In this document: piece by piece, positions 1 through 9,894 of the stretch
Position numbering within the stretch: position 1 is the stretch's first letter
How the letters are laid out: each line of letters starts with the position of its first letter
Assembly (NCBI RefSeq): GCF_900324475.1
Contig: NZ_LT992502.1
Coordinates: 1,116,001-1,180,000 of the forward strand
From: Enterobacter bugandensis
Lineage (GTDB): Bacteria > Pseudomonadota > Gammaproteobacteria > Enterobacterales > Enterobacteriaceae
Direction: 5' to 3'
Length of the DNA: 64,000 nt
The notes under the pieces: model-generated
Seen by the model: only the letters and a program-made list of their open reading frames with translations
What the model was told of the DNA's origin: nothing
Databases searched by the model: none
Program-made: the position numbers and the translations under genes

Positions 1-120
<120 letters not shown>

Positions 121-161
121 AAACGCAATTTCTTGCACTGTGGCAAAAGTTTGCCAGGATA

Positions 162-178
162 AAGAGGTCATACCAGTT
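162..178. promoter_or_regulatory. Putative FadR operator upstream of fadM
   Basis: On the minus strand the sequence reads AACTGGTATGACCTC, close to the FadR consensus AACTGGTCNGACCAGTT (strong left half, GACC of the right half kept). It lies 40-55 bases before the fadM start. E. coli fadM is known to be repressed by FadR, so a site here is expected. Binding is inferred. Confidence 0.5.
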
Positions 179-217
179 ATGACCTCTGATCCTATAACAA
201 TGAAAGGCTATTGCGCT

Positions 218-616
218 ATGCAGACAAAAATCAAAGTACGCGGTTTCCATCTTGATGTTTATCAGCACGTCAATAACGCTCGCTATCTTGAGTTTCTTGA
301 AGAAGCGCGCTGGGACGGGCTGGAAAACAGCGAAAGCTTTCAGTGGCTGACCGCGCACAACATCGCGTTCGTGGTCGTCAATATCAACATCAACTATCGC
401 CGTCCGGCCGTGCTGGGCGATGTGCTCACCGTGACCAGCCAGGTACAACAGCTAAACGGCAAGAGCGGCGTGTTAAGCCAGGTGGTGACGCTCGATCCAG
501 AAGGGCAGGTGGTGGCTGATGCACTGATCACCTTTGTCTGTATCGATCTGAAAACTCAGAAAGCGCTGCCGCTGGAAGGGGAATTGCGGGAAAAGCTGGA
601 GTTGATGATCGTATAA
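218..616 (+). CDS. fadM: Long-chain acyl-CoA thioesterase FadM (TesC)
   Basis: A cytoplasmic single-hotdog thioesterase of 132 residues, the same length as E. coli FadM. It hydrolyses long-chain acyl-CoA esters, including those that block beta-oxidation of unsaturated acids such as oleate. The hotdog active-site region DVYQHVNNARYLEFLEEARW is at residues 13-32, and the central strand VVVNININYRRPA follows. The ATG at 218 was chosen because it matches the family N-terminus MQT.IKVRG and has AAAGG about ten bases before it; an earlier in-frame ATG at 140 has no such support. A FadR-like site lies just upstream. Convergent with queC. Confidence 0.95.
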   Translation: MQTKIKVRGFHLDVYQHVNNARYLEFLEEARWDGLENSESFQWLTAHNIAFVVVNININYRRPAVLGDVLTVTSQVQQLNGKSGVLSQVVTLDPEGQVVADALITFVCIDLKTQKALPLEGELREKLELMIV

Positions 617-634
617 GACATATTAAGGCGCACT

Positions 635-666
635 CGTGCTGTCGACACCTGTTTTGCGACAGCACG
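635..666. terminator. Inverted repeat between convergent fadM and queC
   Basis: Ten-base-pair perfect stem (CGTGCTGTCG / CGACAGCACG) with a 12-base loop, between two convergent stops. There is no clean U tract right after it in either direction, so a factor-independent terminator is only possible. Confidence 0.4.
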
Positions 667-677
667 GTCAAAAAACG

Positions 678-1373
678 CTATTTAAGCCCGGTCTTTTGCT
701 TCATTGCCTCCATCACGCCGACTTTATCAGCCAGGTAATGGTTAAGCCCGTTAGCGCGCAGATTACAGGCGGCGCACTGGCCGCAACCGTCGCCTTTGAT
801 ACCGTTATAGCAGGTGAGGGTTTCGCTGCGAACCAAATCCAGCTTGCCCCAGTAGTCGGCCAGCGCCCAGGTTTCGGCTTTATCCAGCCACATGAGCGGG
901 GTTTCAAAGCGCGTCTCTTTCGCCATCCCCAGATTGACGGCGTGGTTGAGCGCTTTGACAAACTCATCGCGGCAGTCCGGGTATCCTGAGAAGTCGGTCT
1001 CGCATACGCCCGTAATTACCGCTTCGGCTTTTACCTGATAGGCATAAATCGCCGTCAGGGTCAGGAACAGAATATTTCGCCCCGGCACAAATGTGTTCGG
1101 AATGCCGCTGGCATCGGGTTCGTAGTCCGGTACAGGAATACTGTCCCGGGTGAGGCTGCTGACGGCCAGTTCATTTAACAGCGTAACGTCCAGCACCTTG
1201 TGCGCGCGTGCCCCTAGTTTGAGGGCCAGTTCACGGGCAACGTCGATTTCAGCGCGGTGACGCTGGCCATAATCGAAAGTCACACAGTGAACTTCATCAT
1301 ACTGATGAAGGGCCTGAACCAGGCAGGTTGTAGAGTCTTGTCCTCCGCTGAACACGACGACGGCACGTTTCAT
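678..1373 (-). CDS. queC: 7-cyano-7-deazaguanine synthase QueC
   Basis: QueC converts 7-carboxy-7-deazaguanine to preQ0 using ATP and ammonia, in the queuosine tRNA-modification pathway. The PP-loop ATP-binding motif SGGQDSTT is at residues 9-16. The C-terminal zinc site is visible as a Cys followed by CGQCAAC near residues 187-205. Length is 231 residues, equal to E. coli QueC. It is transcribed convergently with fadM and separated from ybaE by about 65 bases with the same orientation, so it may be co-transcribed with ybaE. No preQ1 riboswitch was recognised upstream. Confidence 0.97.
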   Translation of the reverse strand: MKRAVVVFSGGQDSTTCLVQALHQYDEVHCVTFDYGQRHRAEIDVARELALKLGARAHKVLDVTLLNELAVSSLTRDSIPVPDYEPDASGIPNTFVPGRNILFLTLTAIYAYQVKAEAVITGVCETDFSGYPDCRDEFVKALNHAVNLGMAKETRFETPLMWLDKAETWALADYWGKLDLVRSETLTCYNGIKGDGCGQCAACNLRANGLNHYLADKVGVMEAMKQKTGLK

Positions 1374-1439
1374 AAATCATCTCGACTGTTACGGTAAAAC
1401 CGTTATGTTACCGTCTGGCTACGGCGGCGACCAGCTTCT

Positions 1440-3140
1440 TCACGATTTGGGGGCGGGTAGCCAGGCTTCGGTAAAATCAAACCAGCCGCGGGTGTTGAGG
1501 CGTATGCCGTTGACTCCCGGCGGGGCGCTGATTTGATATTGATAGTTAAAAAGCGGCGTCAGCACCGCATTCTCCATCAGGCGGTTGAAAATGGCTTGCA
1601 GACCGGCGTGTCGGTCCCGAGCTTCGGCCTGAGACTGCACCGCATCCAGCGTGGCTTGCAGATGGGCGTAGGCCGGTGCGCTTAACACGTGCGGCCACAG
1701 GGCATCGCAGCGCAGCCACTGCTCAAGCGTATACGCTGGCGCTTCGCCAATCAGCCTGTCCCCCATCATGATGTCTGCATCGGCAAGCTGCTGGCATCCG
1801 TCCCACGTCTTGGCGTCGTGGAAGATGACGGTCAGGTCACAACCCTGTCGCGCCAGGTACGCCTTTAACTGGCTGGCCATGGTGTGAAGCTCAACGGGAA
1901 GATGGTAAACCAGCGTCAGCGCCTCAGGCAGGGCAACGTCCGTTAAGTCAGGCCATTCGGGGATTGTCCAGCCGGGAAGCAGTTCCCCGGTGGGCGTAAT
2001 GAGTCCTTCGTTGAGCGGAAGCGTGTGCAGAAGCCTGGAGAGATGGATGATATTGATAAGCCGCTTCGCCTGGATCTCACTCAGACGCGCGCTCTGTTTC
2101 AGCGTGAGGTAACAGAAGCCCAGGCTGGTGCTGCTGCTGACCAGCCTCAGGGTTTCAAGCTCATCGGCCTCGCCAATCGCGATTTGCACCGGGTGACGAC
2201 AGCTGGTGCCCAGCCTGTAATCAAACAGCTGGGGGGTGATCCAGTATTCGATGGCTTTGAGCAGCGGATGGCTCAGGTGGTATTGCTCATGGCTTTCCAG
2301 ACGAACCAGGTCGGGCTCAAAGGCGGCCAGCCGGAAGGGGCCGCAGCCAAGTTCAGGATAGTCGGGATGCGCCAGACGGCTGCAGTAGGTTGCCAGCCTG
2401 TGCGCCAGCCAATAGTCCGGTTGATGCAGCATAAATGTCAGACACTGTGGATGCGTTGTTTCGATACGTAAAACGCTCCTGAACAGAGTGCGCAGGGCGG
2501 GAAGCGTCAACAGTGCCGTCAGGCTTCGCTGGAGCTGCGCCGTTTCTATTTTATCGCCGTTATGCCAGTGCAGGGTGGAGCGAATGTAGAAATGCCAGCG
2601 CAGCCCGTCAGCAGAGACCTCCCAGTGATGCGCGAGATCGCCCGTGGGTTCACTGCTGTTACCGTTAAAACGCGTCAAGCCTGAAAATACCTGTCCTGCC
2701 AGATGCTGCTCCGCGCGGCCAGGCAAAAAGCCCGGCTGAAGCGGCTCCAGCGAGCGATAGTAGGGGATGCGCAGCGTCGGCGTGTCGTTTTGCCACTGCC
2801 CGCCTAAAAACGGATGCAGCAATGATCTCAGCGCTTCAGGAGCAAGCTGGGCCAGCTCCAGCGCGTTATGCTGCTGCCCGCTCTTCAGCGCCTCTTCCAT
2901 CATCGCATTGCGCAGTGACTCCGGGCTGGCATGGAACGTCAGCTCACCGCGCTTGCCGCGACCAGACCGCGCGTGCCAGCTGAGCCAGCCCGCCTCCTGA
3001 GCCTGACGCAGCAGGGTGCGGACATGGCGCTCGCTACAAAAACAGCGGCTGGCAAGCTCACTTATGGTGACCTGCTGTGGAGCGCCAGCGGAAGGTTGCC
3101 ACAGGCGTTGATACTGGTTAAGACGGTTAAGCTGGCGCAT
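1440..3140 (-). CDS. ybaE: SgrR-family transcriptional regulator YbaE
   Basis: A 566-residue protein with the two-part layout of SgrR regulators: an N-terminal helix-turn-helix (about residues 1-110, including SELASRCFCSERHVRTLLRQ) and a C-terminal domain related to periplasmic oligopeptide-binding proteins (family SBP_bac_5, from about residue 160). No signal peptide is present, so it should be cytoplasmic, with the binding-protein domain acting as a ligand sensor. Length equals E. coli YbaE. Its ligand and targets are not known. It is divergent from cof with about 100 bases between, so a shared control region is possible. Confidence 0.9.
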   Translation of the reverse strand: MRQLNRLNQYQRLWQPSAGAPQQVTISELASRCFCSERHVRTLLRQAQEAGWLSWHARSGRGKRGELTFHASPESLRNAMMEEALKSGQQHNALELAQLAPEALRSLLHPFLGGQWQNDTPTLRIPYYRSLEPLQPGFLPGRAEQHLAGQVFSGLTRFNGNSSEPTGDLAHHWEVSADGLRWHFYIRSTLHWHNGDKIETAQLQRSLTALLTLPALRTLFRSVLRIETTHPQCLTFMLHQPDYWLAHRLATYCSRLAHPDYPELGCGPFRLAAFEPDLVRLESHEQYHLSHPLLKAIEYWITPQLFDYRLGTSCRHPVQIAIGEADELETLRLVSSSTSLGFCYLTLKQSARLSEIQAKRLINIIHLSRLLHTLPLNEGLITPTGELLPGWTIPEWPDLTDVALPEALTLVYHLPVELHTMASQLKAYLARQGCDLTVIFHDAKTWDGCQQLADADIMMGDRLIGEAPAYTLEQWLRCDALWPHVLSAPAYAHLQATLDAVQSQAEARDRHAGLQAIFNRLMENAVLTPLFNYQYQISAPPGVNGIRLNTRGWFDFTEAWLPAPKS

Positions 3141-3241
3141 AAGAAACCCGGAACAATAATTTTCATCTATTCACTATTACTTCCGTATATCTCACACGAT
3201 ACTGATGCACAAGTTAATCGCATCACATTTCAGGAGTAATC

Positions 3242-4060
3242 ATGGCCCGCCTCGCTGCATTTGATATGGACGGTACGTTGTTAATGCCAGATCACCGTCT
3301 GGGGGAGAAAACGCTGAGTACCCTGAAGCGTCTGCGCGAGCGTGATGTCACCCTGACGTTTGCCACTGGCCGCCACGTGCTGGAGATGCGTCATCTGCTG
3401 GGCACGTTTTCCCTGGATGCGTTTTTAATCACGGGTAACGGAACGCGCATTCACACCGTTGAAGGAGAGGTGCTGCACCGCCAGGATCTCAACCCGGAAG
3501 TGGCGGATATTGTTCTGCACAGCACGTGGGACACGCAGGCCAGTATCCACGTATTCAACGATCAAGGCTGGTTTACCGGAAGCGAAATCCCCGAATTGTT
3601 GCACGCGCATGTTTATAGCGGCTTCAAATACCAGCTTATCGATCTGCGTCGGATCCCTGCCCACGCGGTGACCAAGATTTGCTTCTGTGGCGATCACGAC
3701 GATCTTTGCCGCTTACGCATTCAGTTAAATGAGGCGCTGGGCGACCGGGCGCACCTGACCTTCTCGGCGGTGGATTGTCTTGAAGTCCTGCCGGTGGGCT
3801 GTAACAAAGGTTCAGCCCTGGCGGTGCTCAGCGACCACCTGGGCTTAACGCTGCAGGAGTGTATGGCGTTTGGCGACGCCATGAATGACCGCGAAATGCT
3901 GGGCAGCGTGGGGCGCGGCCTGATTATGGGGAATGCGATGCCGCAGCTGATCGCAGAGCTTCCTCATCTGCCGGTTATCGGACACTGCGGCAACGAAGCG
4001 GTGTCCCATTTTTTGACACATTGGCTGGACAACAACAACCTCCCATATTCCCCCGAATAG
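3242..4060 (+). CDS. cof: HAD-family phosphatase Cof (HMP-PP phosphatase)
   Basis: A type IIB HAD-superfamily hydrolase of 272 residues, as in E. coli Cof, which hydrolyses hydroxymethylpyrimidine pyrophosphate (a thiamine precursor) and other phosphates. Motif I is FDMDGTLL at residues 7-14, with both catalytic aspartates. Motif II is the T in TFATGRH, and motif IV is [10 protein letters not shown] near residue 211. The start follows the SD-like CAGGAG. It stands as a single gene followed by a strong terminator and converges with the cysteine desulfhydrase gene. Confidence 0.95.
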   Translation: MARLAAFDMDGTLLMPDHRLGEKTLSTLKRLRERDVTLTFATGRHVLEMRHLLGTFSLDAFLITGNGTRIHTVEGEVLHRQDLNPEVADIVLHSTWDTQASIHVFNDQGWFTGSEIPELLHAHVYSGFKYQLIDLRRIPAHAVTKICFCGDHDDLCRLRIQLNEALGDRAHLTFSAVDCLEVLPVGCNKGSALAVLSDHLGLTLQECMAFGDAMNDREMLGSVGRGLIMGNAMPQLIAELPHLPVIGHCGNEAVSHFLTHWLDNNNLPYSPE

Positions 4061-4076
4061 TGAGACCCTTCCAGCA

Positions 4077-4103
4077 AGCCAGACTTCGGTCTGGCTTTTT
4101 TTT
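4077..4103 (+). terminator. Factor-independent terminator of cof
   Basis: Perfect 8-bp stem AGCCAGAC/GTCTGGCT closed by a TTCG tetraloop and followed by eight T residues. The U tract overlaps the end of the convergent ccdA gene. Confidence 0.92.
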
Positions 4104-5148
4104 ATTTCAGCAGCTGCGCAATCTGCGCTTTCCACGGGGTGATGTCGCCGATGTTGGCCTGTACCCACTCCGCATTGTAGTAGGTCTCAAGGTAGCGCTC
4201 GCCGCTGTCGCACAGCAGCGTGACGATGGAGCCGGTACGGCCTTCCTCGCGCATGCGTGCCGCAAGCTGCAGTACGCCCCACATGTTGGTGCCCGTTGAT
4301 GCACCCACTTTGCGGCCGAGCTGCGTCTCCAGCCAGTGCGCGGTGGCGACGCTGGCGGCGTCCGGCACGCGGAGCATTTCGTCGACAACGTCAGGAATGA
4401 ACGACGGTTCCACGCGCGGGCGGCCAATTCCTTCAATTTTACTGCCCACCGGACTGCGCAGGCCAGCATCGCGGCTTTGCCAGTAGTCGAGAAACACGGA
4501 GTTCTGAGGGTCAACTACCATCAGCTGGGTATCGTAGCCCTGACAGCGAATGTAGCGTCCGATAGTGGCTGACGTGCCGCCCGTACCGGCGCTCATCACA
4601 ATGTACGACGGAACCGGATGCGGTTCGTGGGTCATCTGGCGGAAAATACTGTCGGCAATGTTGTTATTGCCGCGCCAGTCCGTTGCGCGCTCGGCAAAGG
4701 TGAACTGGTCCATATAGTGGCCGTTTAGCTCGCGGGCGAGCATTTCAGAGGCGGCATAGATTTCGCAGGCGCTTTCCACAAAATGGCAGCGTCCGCCGTA
4801 AAATTCGATCTGCTCGATTTTTCGTTTTGCGGTGCAGGAGGGCATCACGGCGATAAACGGCAGGCCCAGCAGACGAGCGAAATAGGCTTCAGACACCGCC
4901 GTTGAACCGGATGAGGACTCAATAATGGTCGTGCCTTCTTTGATCCAGCCGTTGCACAAACCGTATAAAAACAGAGAGCGCGCCAGGCGATGCTTCAGGC
5001 TACCGGTAGGATGGGTGCTTTCATCCTTCAGGTAGAGCTGAATACCGTCAAATCCCGGCAGGGGGAGGCGAATCAGGTGGGTATCCGCCGAGCGCTGGTA
5101 GTCGGCATTGATTTCGCTGATGGCATGTTTAACCCAGGTGCTATTCAT
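4102..5148 (-). CDS. ccdA: PLP-dependent L-cysteine desulfhydrase (CcdA/CdsH-like)
   Basis: A 348-residue fold-type II PLP enzyme of the cysteine synthase/cystathionine beta-synthase family. The PLP lysine is K52 in HPTGSLKHR. The substrate loop [17 protein letters not shown] and the glycine-rich phosphate loop [14 protein letters not shown] are clear. It lies divergent from the cysteine-responsive regulator decR, as ccdA does in Pantoea and Klebsiella relatives, where the enzyme degrades excess cysteine to pyruvate, sulfide and ammonia. E. coli K-12 lacks this gene here. Desulfhydrase activity is inferred from family plus context; cysteine synthase activity is the alternative. The CyuR-like box upstream suggests cysteine induction. 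Confidence 0.8.
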   Translation of the reverse strand: MNSTWVKHAISEINADYQRSADTHLIRLPLPGFDGIQLYLKDESTHPTGSLKHRLARSLFLYGLCNGWIKEGTTIIESSSGSTAVSEAYFARLLGLPFIAVMPSCTAKRKIEQIEFYGGRCHFVESACEIYAASEMLARELNGHYMDQFTFAERATDWRGNNNIADSIFRQMTHEPHPVPSYIVMSAGTGGTSATIGRYIRCQGYDTQLMVVDPQNSVFLDYWQSRDAGLRSPVGSKIEGIGRPRVEPSFIPDVVDEMLRVPDAASVATAHWLETQLGRKVGASTGTNMWGVLQLAARMREEGRTGSIVTLLCDSGERYLETYYNAEWVQANIGDITPWKAQIAQLLK

Positions 5149-5195
5149 CGTAGTTATCCGTTTGTCATTTTGTGCCCAGCATAGCGAAAAGCACA

Positions 5196-5218
5196 GAAAA
5201 AATTGTTGCTATCTGGCC
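5196..5218. promoter_or_regulatory. CyuR/DecR-like operator
   Basis: The 23 bases starting GAAAAAATTGT and ending ATCTGGCC match the published E. coli CyuR (DecR) consensus, as I remember it, at nearly every defined position. The box lies 48 bases upstream of ccdA and 46 upstream of decR, so it could control both. Binding is inferred. Confidence 0.6.
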
Positions 5219-5236
5219 TTTAAAATAGAATGAAGG

Positions 5237-5251
5237 GAGAAAAATTTTCTC
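5237..5251. promoter_or_regulatory. 15-bp perfect palindrome before decR
   Basis: GAGAAAA-A-TTTTCTC, just upstream of the decR ribosome-binding region. It could be a second Lrp/AsnC-family site or an autoregulatory element. Function is inferred from position only. Confidence 0.35.
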
Positions 5252-5263
5252 TATGAGGTGGGT

Positions 5264-5722
5264 ATGCTAGATAAAATTGACCGCAAGCTCCTTTCATTGC
5301 TGCAAAGTGACTGTACCCTCTCTTTGCAGGCGCTGGCAGATGCCGTTAATCTGACCACCACACCGTGCTGGAAGCGCCTAAAAAAGTTGGAAGATGACGG
5401 CATTCTTCTGGGGCGCGTCGCATTACTCGATCCCGAAAAACTGGGGCTTGGGCTGACGGCATTTGTGCTGATAAAAACCCAACACCACAGCAGCGAGTGG
5501 TATTGCCGCTTCGTCACTCAGGTGTCTGAGATGCCCGAGGTGCTCGGCTTCTGGCGTATGGCCGGCGAGTACGACTACCTGATGCGCGTCCAGGTGGCTG
5601 ACATGAAGCGCTATGATGATTTCTACAAGCGGCTGGTGAACAGCGTCCCGGGCTTGTCGGACGTCACCTCAAGCTTCGCCATGGAACAGATTAAGTACAC
5701 CACAGCCTTACCCATTGAATAA
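5264..5722 (+). CDS. decR: Cysteine-responsive Lrp/AsnC regulator DecR (CyuR, YbaO)
   Basis: A 152-residue Lrp/AsnC-family protein, the length of E. coli DecR. Residues 1-60 hold the winged helix-turn-helix ([15 protein letters not shown] then [19 protein letters not shown]). The rest is the RAM ligand-binding domain, including [15 protein letters not shown]. In E. coli it activates cysteine-catabolic genes in response to cysteine. Here its target is probably the divergent ccdA. The ATG at 5264 has GAGGTGGG before it; a GTG two codons earlier falls inside that SD and is less likely. mdlA starts 30 bases downstream on the same strand. Confidence 0.93.
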   Translation: MLDKIDRKLLSLLQSDCTLSLQALADAVNLTTTPCWKRLKKLEDDGILLGRVALLDPEKLGLGLTAFVLIKTQHHSSEWYCRFVTQVSEMPEVLGFWRMAGEYDYLMRVQVADMKRYDDFYKRLVNSVPGLSDVTSSFAMEQIKYTTALPIE

Positions 5723-5752
5723 CTTCGTAAAATACCTTCAGGAACAAACCGC

Positions 5753-7525
5753 GTGCGATTATTTGCCCAATTAAGCTGGTACTTTCGTCGGGAGTGGCAA
5801 CGCTACCTCGGTGCAGTCGCCCTGCTTATTATCATTGCCATTTTGCAGCTGATCCCGCCGAAGGTGGTGGGCTACGTCGTGGATGGCGTCACTGAACAGC
5901 ATTACACCACCGCACGGGTGTTGATGTGGGTCGGCACGCTGGTGCTGACGGCGGTCATTGTTTATCTCCTGCGCTACGTCTGGCGCGTGCTGCTGTTTGG
6001 TGCGTCCTATCAGCTGGCCGTTGAGCTGCGTGAAGATTTTTACCGCCAGCTGAGCCGACAGCATCCCGAATTTTATCTGCGTCATCGCACCGGGGATCTC
6101 ATTGCCCGCGCGACCAACGACGTCGATCGCGTGGTCTTTGCCGCCGGGGAAGGGGTGCTGACGCTGGTGGACTCGCTGGTGATGGGCTGTGCGGTGCTGA
6201 TCGTCATGTCCACGCAGATCAGCTGGCAATTAACCCTGCTCGCCCTGCTGCCGATGCCGATCATGGCGCTGGCGATCAATCGCTACGGCGAACAACTGCA
6301 CGAGCGCTTCAAGCTGGCGCAGGCGGCGTTTTCTTCTCTGAACGATCGCACCCAGGAGAGCATGACCAGCATCCGCATGATCAAAGCGTTTGGCCTGGAA
6401 GATCGGCAGTCCGCGCTGTTTGCGGCCGATGCGGCAGACACGGGGGCGAAAAACATGCGTGTCGCGCGTATTGATGCGCGATTTGATCCAACGATTTATG
6501 TCGCAATCGGCATGGCAAACCTGCTTGCGATTGGCGGCGGGAGCTGGATGGTGGTGCAGGGCACATTGACCCTGGGGCAATTGACCAGCTTTGCGATGTA
6601 TCTGGGGCTGATGATCTGGCCGATGCTGGCGCTGGCCTGGATGTTTAACATCGTAGAGCGCGGCAGCGCCGCCTACAGCCGCATCCGCGCCATGCTGGCC
6701 GAAGCGCCGGTTGTCAATGACGGCAGCGAAGCGGTGCCGGAAGGGCGCGGCGTTATGAACGTCGACGTTCGCAAATTTGTCTATCCGCAAACGGAACATC
6801 CGGTGCTGGAGAACGTTAGCTTTACGCTGCGGCCGGGCCAGATGCTGGGCATCTGCGGCCCGACGGGGTCCGGAAAAAGTACCGTGCTCTCTCTGCTTCA
6901 GCGCCACTTTGACGTCACCGAGGGCGATATCCGTTTCCATGATATCCCCCTGGCGAACCTGCTGCTGGACGAGTGGCGTGGCCGACTGGCGGTAGTCAGC
7001 CAGACGCCGTTTTTATTTTCGGACACCGTGGCGAATAACATTGCGCTTGGTCACCCGTCGGCGACGCAGGAAGAGATCGAACATGTGGCGCGCTTAGCCA
7101 GCGTACATGACGATATTTTGCGTCTGCCGCAGGGCTACGAAACGGAAGTCGGGGAACGTGGCGTCATGCTGTCCGGCGGGCAGAAACAGCGAATCTCGAT
7201 TGCCCGCGCGCTGCTGTTGAATGCTGAAATCCTCATTCTGGATGATGCGCTCTCCGCCGTGGATGGTCGTACCGAGCATCAGATTCTGCATAACCTGCGC
7301 CAGTGGGGAGACGGACGCACGGTAATTATCAGCGCCCACCGTTTGTCAGCGCTCACCGAGGCCAGCGAAATTCTGGTCTTACAGCACGGACACATTGCCC
7401 AGCGCGGGCAGCATGAAACGCTTGCCGAGCAACCGGGCTGGTATCGCGATATGTACCGCTATCAACAGCTTGAGGCGGCGCTGGACGATGCGCCGGAACA
7501 GGATCAGGAGGCCACCAATGCGTAA
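5753..7525 (+). CDS. mdlA: Multidrug-like ABC exporter half-transporter MdlA
   Basis: A 590-residue type IV ABC exporter subunit: about six membrane helices in the first 310 residues, then a nucleotide-binding domain. Walker A is GPTGSGKST near residue 372, the signature is LSGGQKQR near 474, and Walker B is [12 protein letters not shown] with D in place of the usual catalytic E, typical of the degenerate site of a heterodimer. It pairs with MdlB. Substrate is not established. The start is GTG at 5753, matching the family N-terminus [11 protein letters not shown]. It overlaps mdlB by 8 bases, so translation is coupled. Confidence 0.95.
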   Translation: MRLFAQLSWYFRREWQRYLGAVALLIIIAILQLIPPKVVGYVVDGVTEQHYTTARVLMWVGTLVLTAVIVYLLRYVWRVLLFGASYQLAVELREDFYRQLSRQHPEFYLRHRTGDLIARATNDVDRVVFAAGEGVLTLVDSLVMGCAVLIVMSTQISWQLTLLALLPMPIMALAINRYGEQLHERFKLAQAAFSSLNDRTQESMTSIRMIKAFGLEDRQSALFAADAADTGAKNMRVARIDARFDPTIYVAIGMANLLAIGGGSWMVVQGTLTLGQLTSFAMYLGLMIWPMLALAWMFNIVERGSAAYSRIRAMLAEAPVVNDGSEAVPEGRGVMNVDVRKFVYPQTEHPVLENVSFTLRPGQMLGICGPTGSGKSTVLSLLQRHFDVTEGDIRFHDIPLANLLLDEWRGRLAVVSQTPFLFSDTVANNIALGHPSATQEEIEHVARLASVHDDILRLPQGYETEVGERGVMLSGGQKQRISIARALLLNAEILILDDALSAVDGRTEHQILHNLRQWGDGRTVIISAHRLSALTEASEILVLQHGHIAQRGQHETLAEQPGWYRDMYRYQQLEAALDDAPEQDQEATNA

Positions 7526-9299
7526 GCTCGGAACGATGTGGCCGACGCTCAAACGTCTGCTGGCCTACGGCTCGCCGTGGCGCAAACCGCTCTCCGTGGC
7601 CGTGCTTTTACTCTGGATAGCGGCGATTGCTGAGGTGAGCGGGCCGCTGCTCATCAGCTACTTCATCGACAATATGGTCGCCAAAAGCTACCTGCCGCTG
7701 GGGCTGGTGGCGGGCTTAGGCGTGGCCTACGTTGGGTTGCAGCTGGCGGCGGCAGGGCTGCACTATGCGCAGTCGCTGCTGTTTAATCGTGCCGCCGTGG
7801 GCGTGGTTCAGCAGCTGCGCACGGATGTCATGGACGCGGCGCTTCGCCAGCCGCTCAGCGAGTTTGATATCCAGCCGGTCGGGCAGGTGATTTCGCGCGT
7901 GACCAACGATACCGAAGTGATCCGCGACCTGTACGTCACCGTGGTCGCGACGGTGTTACGCAGCGCGGCGCTGATCGGCGCGATGCTGGTGGCGATGTTC
8001 AGCCTCGACTGGCGCATGGCGCTGGTGGCGATTACCATCTTCCCGGCGGTGCTGATCGTGATGATCATCTACCAGCGCTACAGCACGCCAATCGTGCGTC
8101 GGGTGCGCGCCTATCTGGCCGACATTAACGATGGCTTCAATGAAGTGATTAACGGCATGAGCGTCATCCAGCAGTTCCGCCAGCAGGCGCGCTTTGGCGA
8201 GCGGATGGGCGAAGCCAGCCGATCGCACTATATGGCGCGTATGCAGACGCTGCGCCTCGACGGCTTCCTGCTGCGTCCGCTGCTCAGCCTTTTCTCTGCG
8301 CTGGTGCTTTGCGGTTTACTGATGCTCTTTGGCCTGAGCTCAAGCGGTACGATTGAAGTGGGCGTGCTGTACGCTTTTATTAGCTATCTGGGGCGCCTTA
8401 ACGAGCCGCTGATCGAGCTCACGACCCAGCAATCGATGCTGCAGCAGGCGGTCGTCGCCGGCGAGCGCGTGTTTGAGCTGATGGACAGGCCGCGTCAGGC
8501 CTACGGTCGTGACGAGCGACCTCTGCAAAGCGGCGCCATTGCCTTTGATAACGTCTCGTTTGCCTATCGCGAAGACCGGCTGGTGTTGCAGGACATTACG
8601 CTGGATGTCCCGTCGCGCGGTTTCGTGGCGCTGGTGGGACATACGGGCAGCGGCAAGAGCACGCTCGCCAGCCTGTTGATGGGCTACTACCCGGTCACGC
8701 AAGGCGAAATCCGCCTCGACGGACGCCCGCTCGCGTCTCTCAGCCACAACGTGTTGCGTAAAGGCGTCGCGATGGTGCAGCAGGATCCGGTCGTCCTGGC
8801 CGATACCTTCTACGCCAACGTGACCCTGGGGCGAGACTACTCTCAGGAGCAGGTATGGGAGGTGCTGGAAAAAGTGCAGCTGGCAGACCTTGCGCGCGGG
8901 TTTAGCGACGGGATTAATACCCGGCTGGGCGAGCAGGGAAACAACCTCTCCGTTGGGCAAAAGCAGCTTCTCGCGCTGGCGCGGGTGCTTATTGAAACCC
9001 CGCAGGTGCTGATTCTGGATGAAGCGACGGCCAGCATTGACTCCGGCACCGAGCAGGCCATCCAGCAGGCGCTGGCTGCGGTACGCGACCATACGACGCT
9101 GGTGGTGATTGCCCATCGCCTTTCCACCATTGTCGATGCCGATACCATTCTGGTGCTGCATCGCGGACAAGCCGTGGAGCGCGGGACGCACCGTGAACTG
9201 CTGGAAGCCAAAGGGCGCTACTGGCAGATGTATCAGCTTCAGCTGGCGGGCGAAGAGCTCGCGGCCAGCGTGCGCGAGGAAGAGTCCCTCAGCGCCTGA
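7518..9299 (+). CDS. mdlB: Multidrug-like ABC exporter half-transporter MdlB
   Basis: Second subunit of the MdlAB inner-membrane exporter, 593 residues as in E. coli. It has an N-terminal six-helix domain and a C-terminal ATPase with Walker [10 protein letters not shown], signature LSVGQKQL and Walker [13 protein letters not shown]. The catalytic glutamate is kept here, while MdlA has Asp, so the pair has one canonical and one degenerate ATP site. The ATG at 7518 lies inside the end of mdlA and matches the family start MRKLGTMWP; a longer in-frame extension to 7395 runs through mdlA and is rejected. Confidence 0.95.
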   Translation: MRKLGTMWPTLKRLLAYGSPWRKPLSVAVLLLWIAAIAEVSGPLLISYFIDNMVAKSYLPLGLVAGLGVAYVGLQLAAAGLHYAQSLLFNRAAVGVVQQLRTDVMDAALRQPLSEFDIQPVGQVISRVTNDTEVIRDLYVTVVATVLRSAALIGAMLVAMFSLDWRMALVAITIFPAVLIVMIIYQRYSTPIVRRVRAYLADINDGFNEVINGMSVIQQFRQQARFGERMGEASRSHYMARMQTLRLDGFLLRPLLSLFSALVLCGLLMLFGLSSSGTIEVGVLYAFISYLGRLNEPLIELTTQQSMLQQAVVAGERVFELMDRPRQAYGRDERPLQSGAIAFDNVSFAYREDRLVLQDITLDVPSRGFVALVGHTGSGKSTLASLLMGYYPVTQGEIRLDGRPLASLSHNVLRKGVAMVQQDPVVLADTFYANVTLGRDYSQEQVWEVLEKVQLADLARGFSDGINTRLGEQGNNLSVGQKQLLALARVLIETPQVLILDEATASIDSGTEQAIQQALAAVRDHTTLVVIAHRLSTIVDADTILVLHRGQAVERGTHRELLEAKGRYWQMYQLQLAGEELAASVREEESLSA

Positions 9300-9361
9300 T
9301 GCACCAAAACAAAGCAACGCGCTAACAGTCATTCCTGTTGGTGCAATACTGAAACGCACCG

Positions 9362-9378
9362 TGCACCGACATGGTGCG
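9362..9378. promoter_or_regulatory. NtrC binding site upstream of glnK
   Basis: TGCACC-GACAT-GGTGCG, one base off the NtrC consensus TGCACC-N5-GGTGCA. It lies about 95 bases before the sigma-54 promoter, a normal enhancer distance. A weaker half-site (TGCACC at about 9300) could be a second copy. Confidence 0.8.
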
Positions 9379-9452
9379 TTTTTTTTTCGCCGGTTCATAA
9401 AGGAAGACGGCATAACGCTCGTCGCACCGCTTTTCTCCCTCGATTTCATTTC

Positions 9453-9468
9453 TGGCACACCCCTTGCA
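9453..9468 (+). promoter_or_regulatory. Sigma-54 promoter of glnK-amtB
   Basis: TGGCACACCCCTTGCA has the invariant GG at -24 and GC at -12 with correct spacing (consensus TGGCAC-N5-TTGC). It is 53 bases before the glnK start. Confidence 0.9.
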
Positions 9469-9520
9469 ATACCTTCTGCGTGAGCTGCGGCCATTACCGA
9501 ATTCTGACTGGAGGGGATCT

Positions 9521-9859
9521 ATGAAGCTGGTTACGGTGGTAATCAAACCATTCAAACTGGAAGACGTGCGTGAAGCATTGTCCTCAATGGGTATTCAGGG
9601 ACTGACTGTCACCGAAGTGAAAGGCTTTGGTCGTCAGAAGGGTCATGCCGAGCTTTATCGCGGGGCGGAATACAGCGTTAACTTTCTGCCAAAAGTAAAA
9701 ATTGATGTCGCGATTGCTGACGATCAGCTTGAAGAAGTGATTGATGTGATTAGCAAAGCGGCCTACACCGGCAAAATTGGCGACGGCAAAATTTTCGTTG
9801 CCGAACTGCAGCGCGTCATTCGCATTCGTACCGGCGAATCTGACGAAGCGGCACTGTAA
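9521..9859 (+). CDS. glnK: Nitrogen regulatory PII protein GlnK
   Basis: A 112-residue PII trimer protein. The T-loop uridylylation site Tyr51 (RGAEYSVNF) is present, as are the ATP-site segments KGFGRQKGH and the C-terminal TGKIGDGKIFV. GlnK senses ATP/ADP and 2-oxoglutarate and blocks the AmtB channel when ammonium is plentiful. The ATG at 9521 follows GGAGGGG and matches the family start; upstream in-frame extension covers the promoter and is rejected. Transcription should come from the sigma-54 promoter under NtrC. amtB follows after 35 bases. Confidence 0.98.
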   Translation: MKLVTVVIKPFKLEDVREALSSMGIQGLTVTEVKGFGRQKGHAELYRGAEYSVNFLPKVKIDVAIADDQLEEVIDVISKAAYTGKIGDGKIFVAELQRVIRIRTGESDEAAL

Positions 9860-9894
9860 ATAACGCCTGGCACACAGTGATAGGGATCGAGAAA

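Noticed and set aside
8340..9494. 384-codon open frame opposite mdlB
   Set aside because: Antisense artefact that also runs through the glnK control region.
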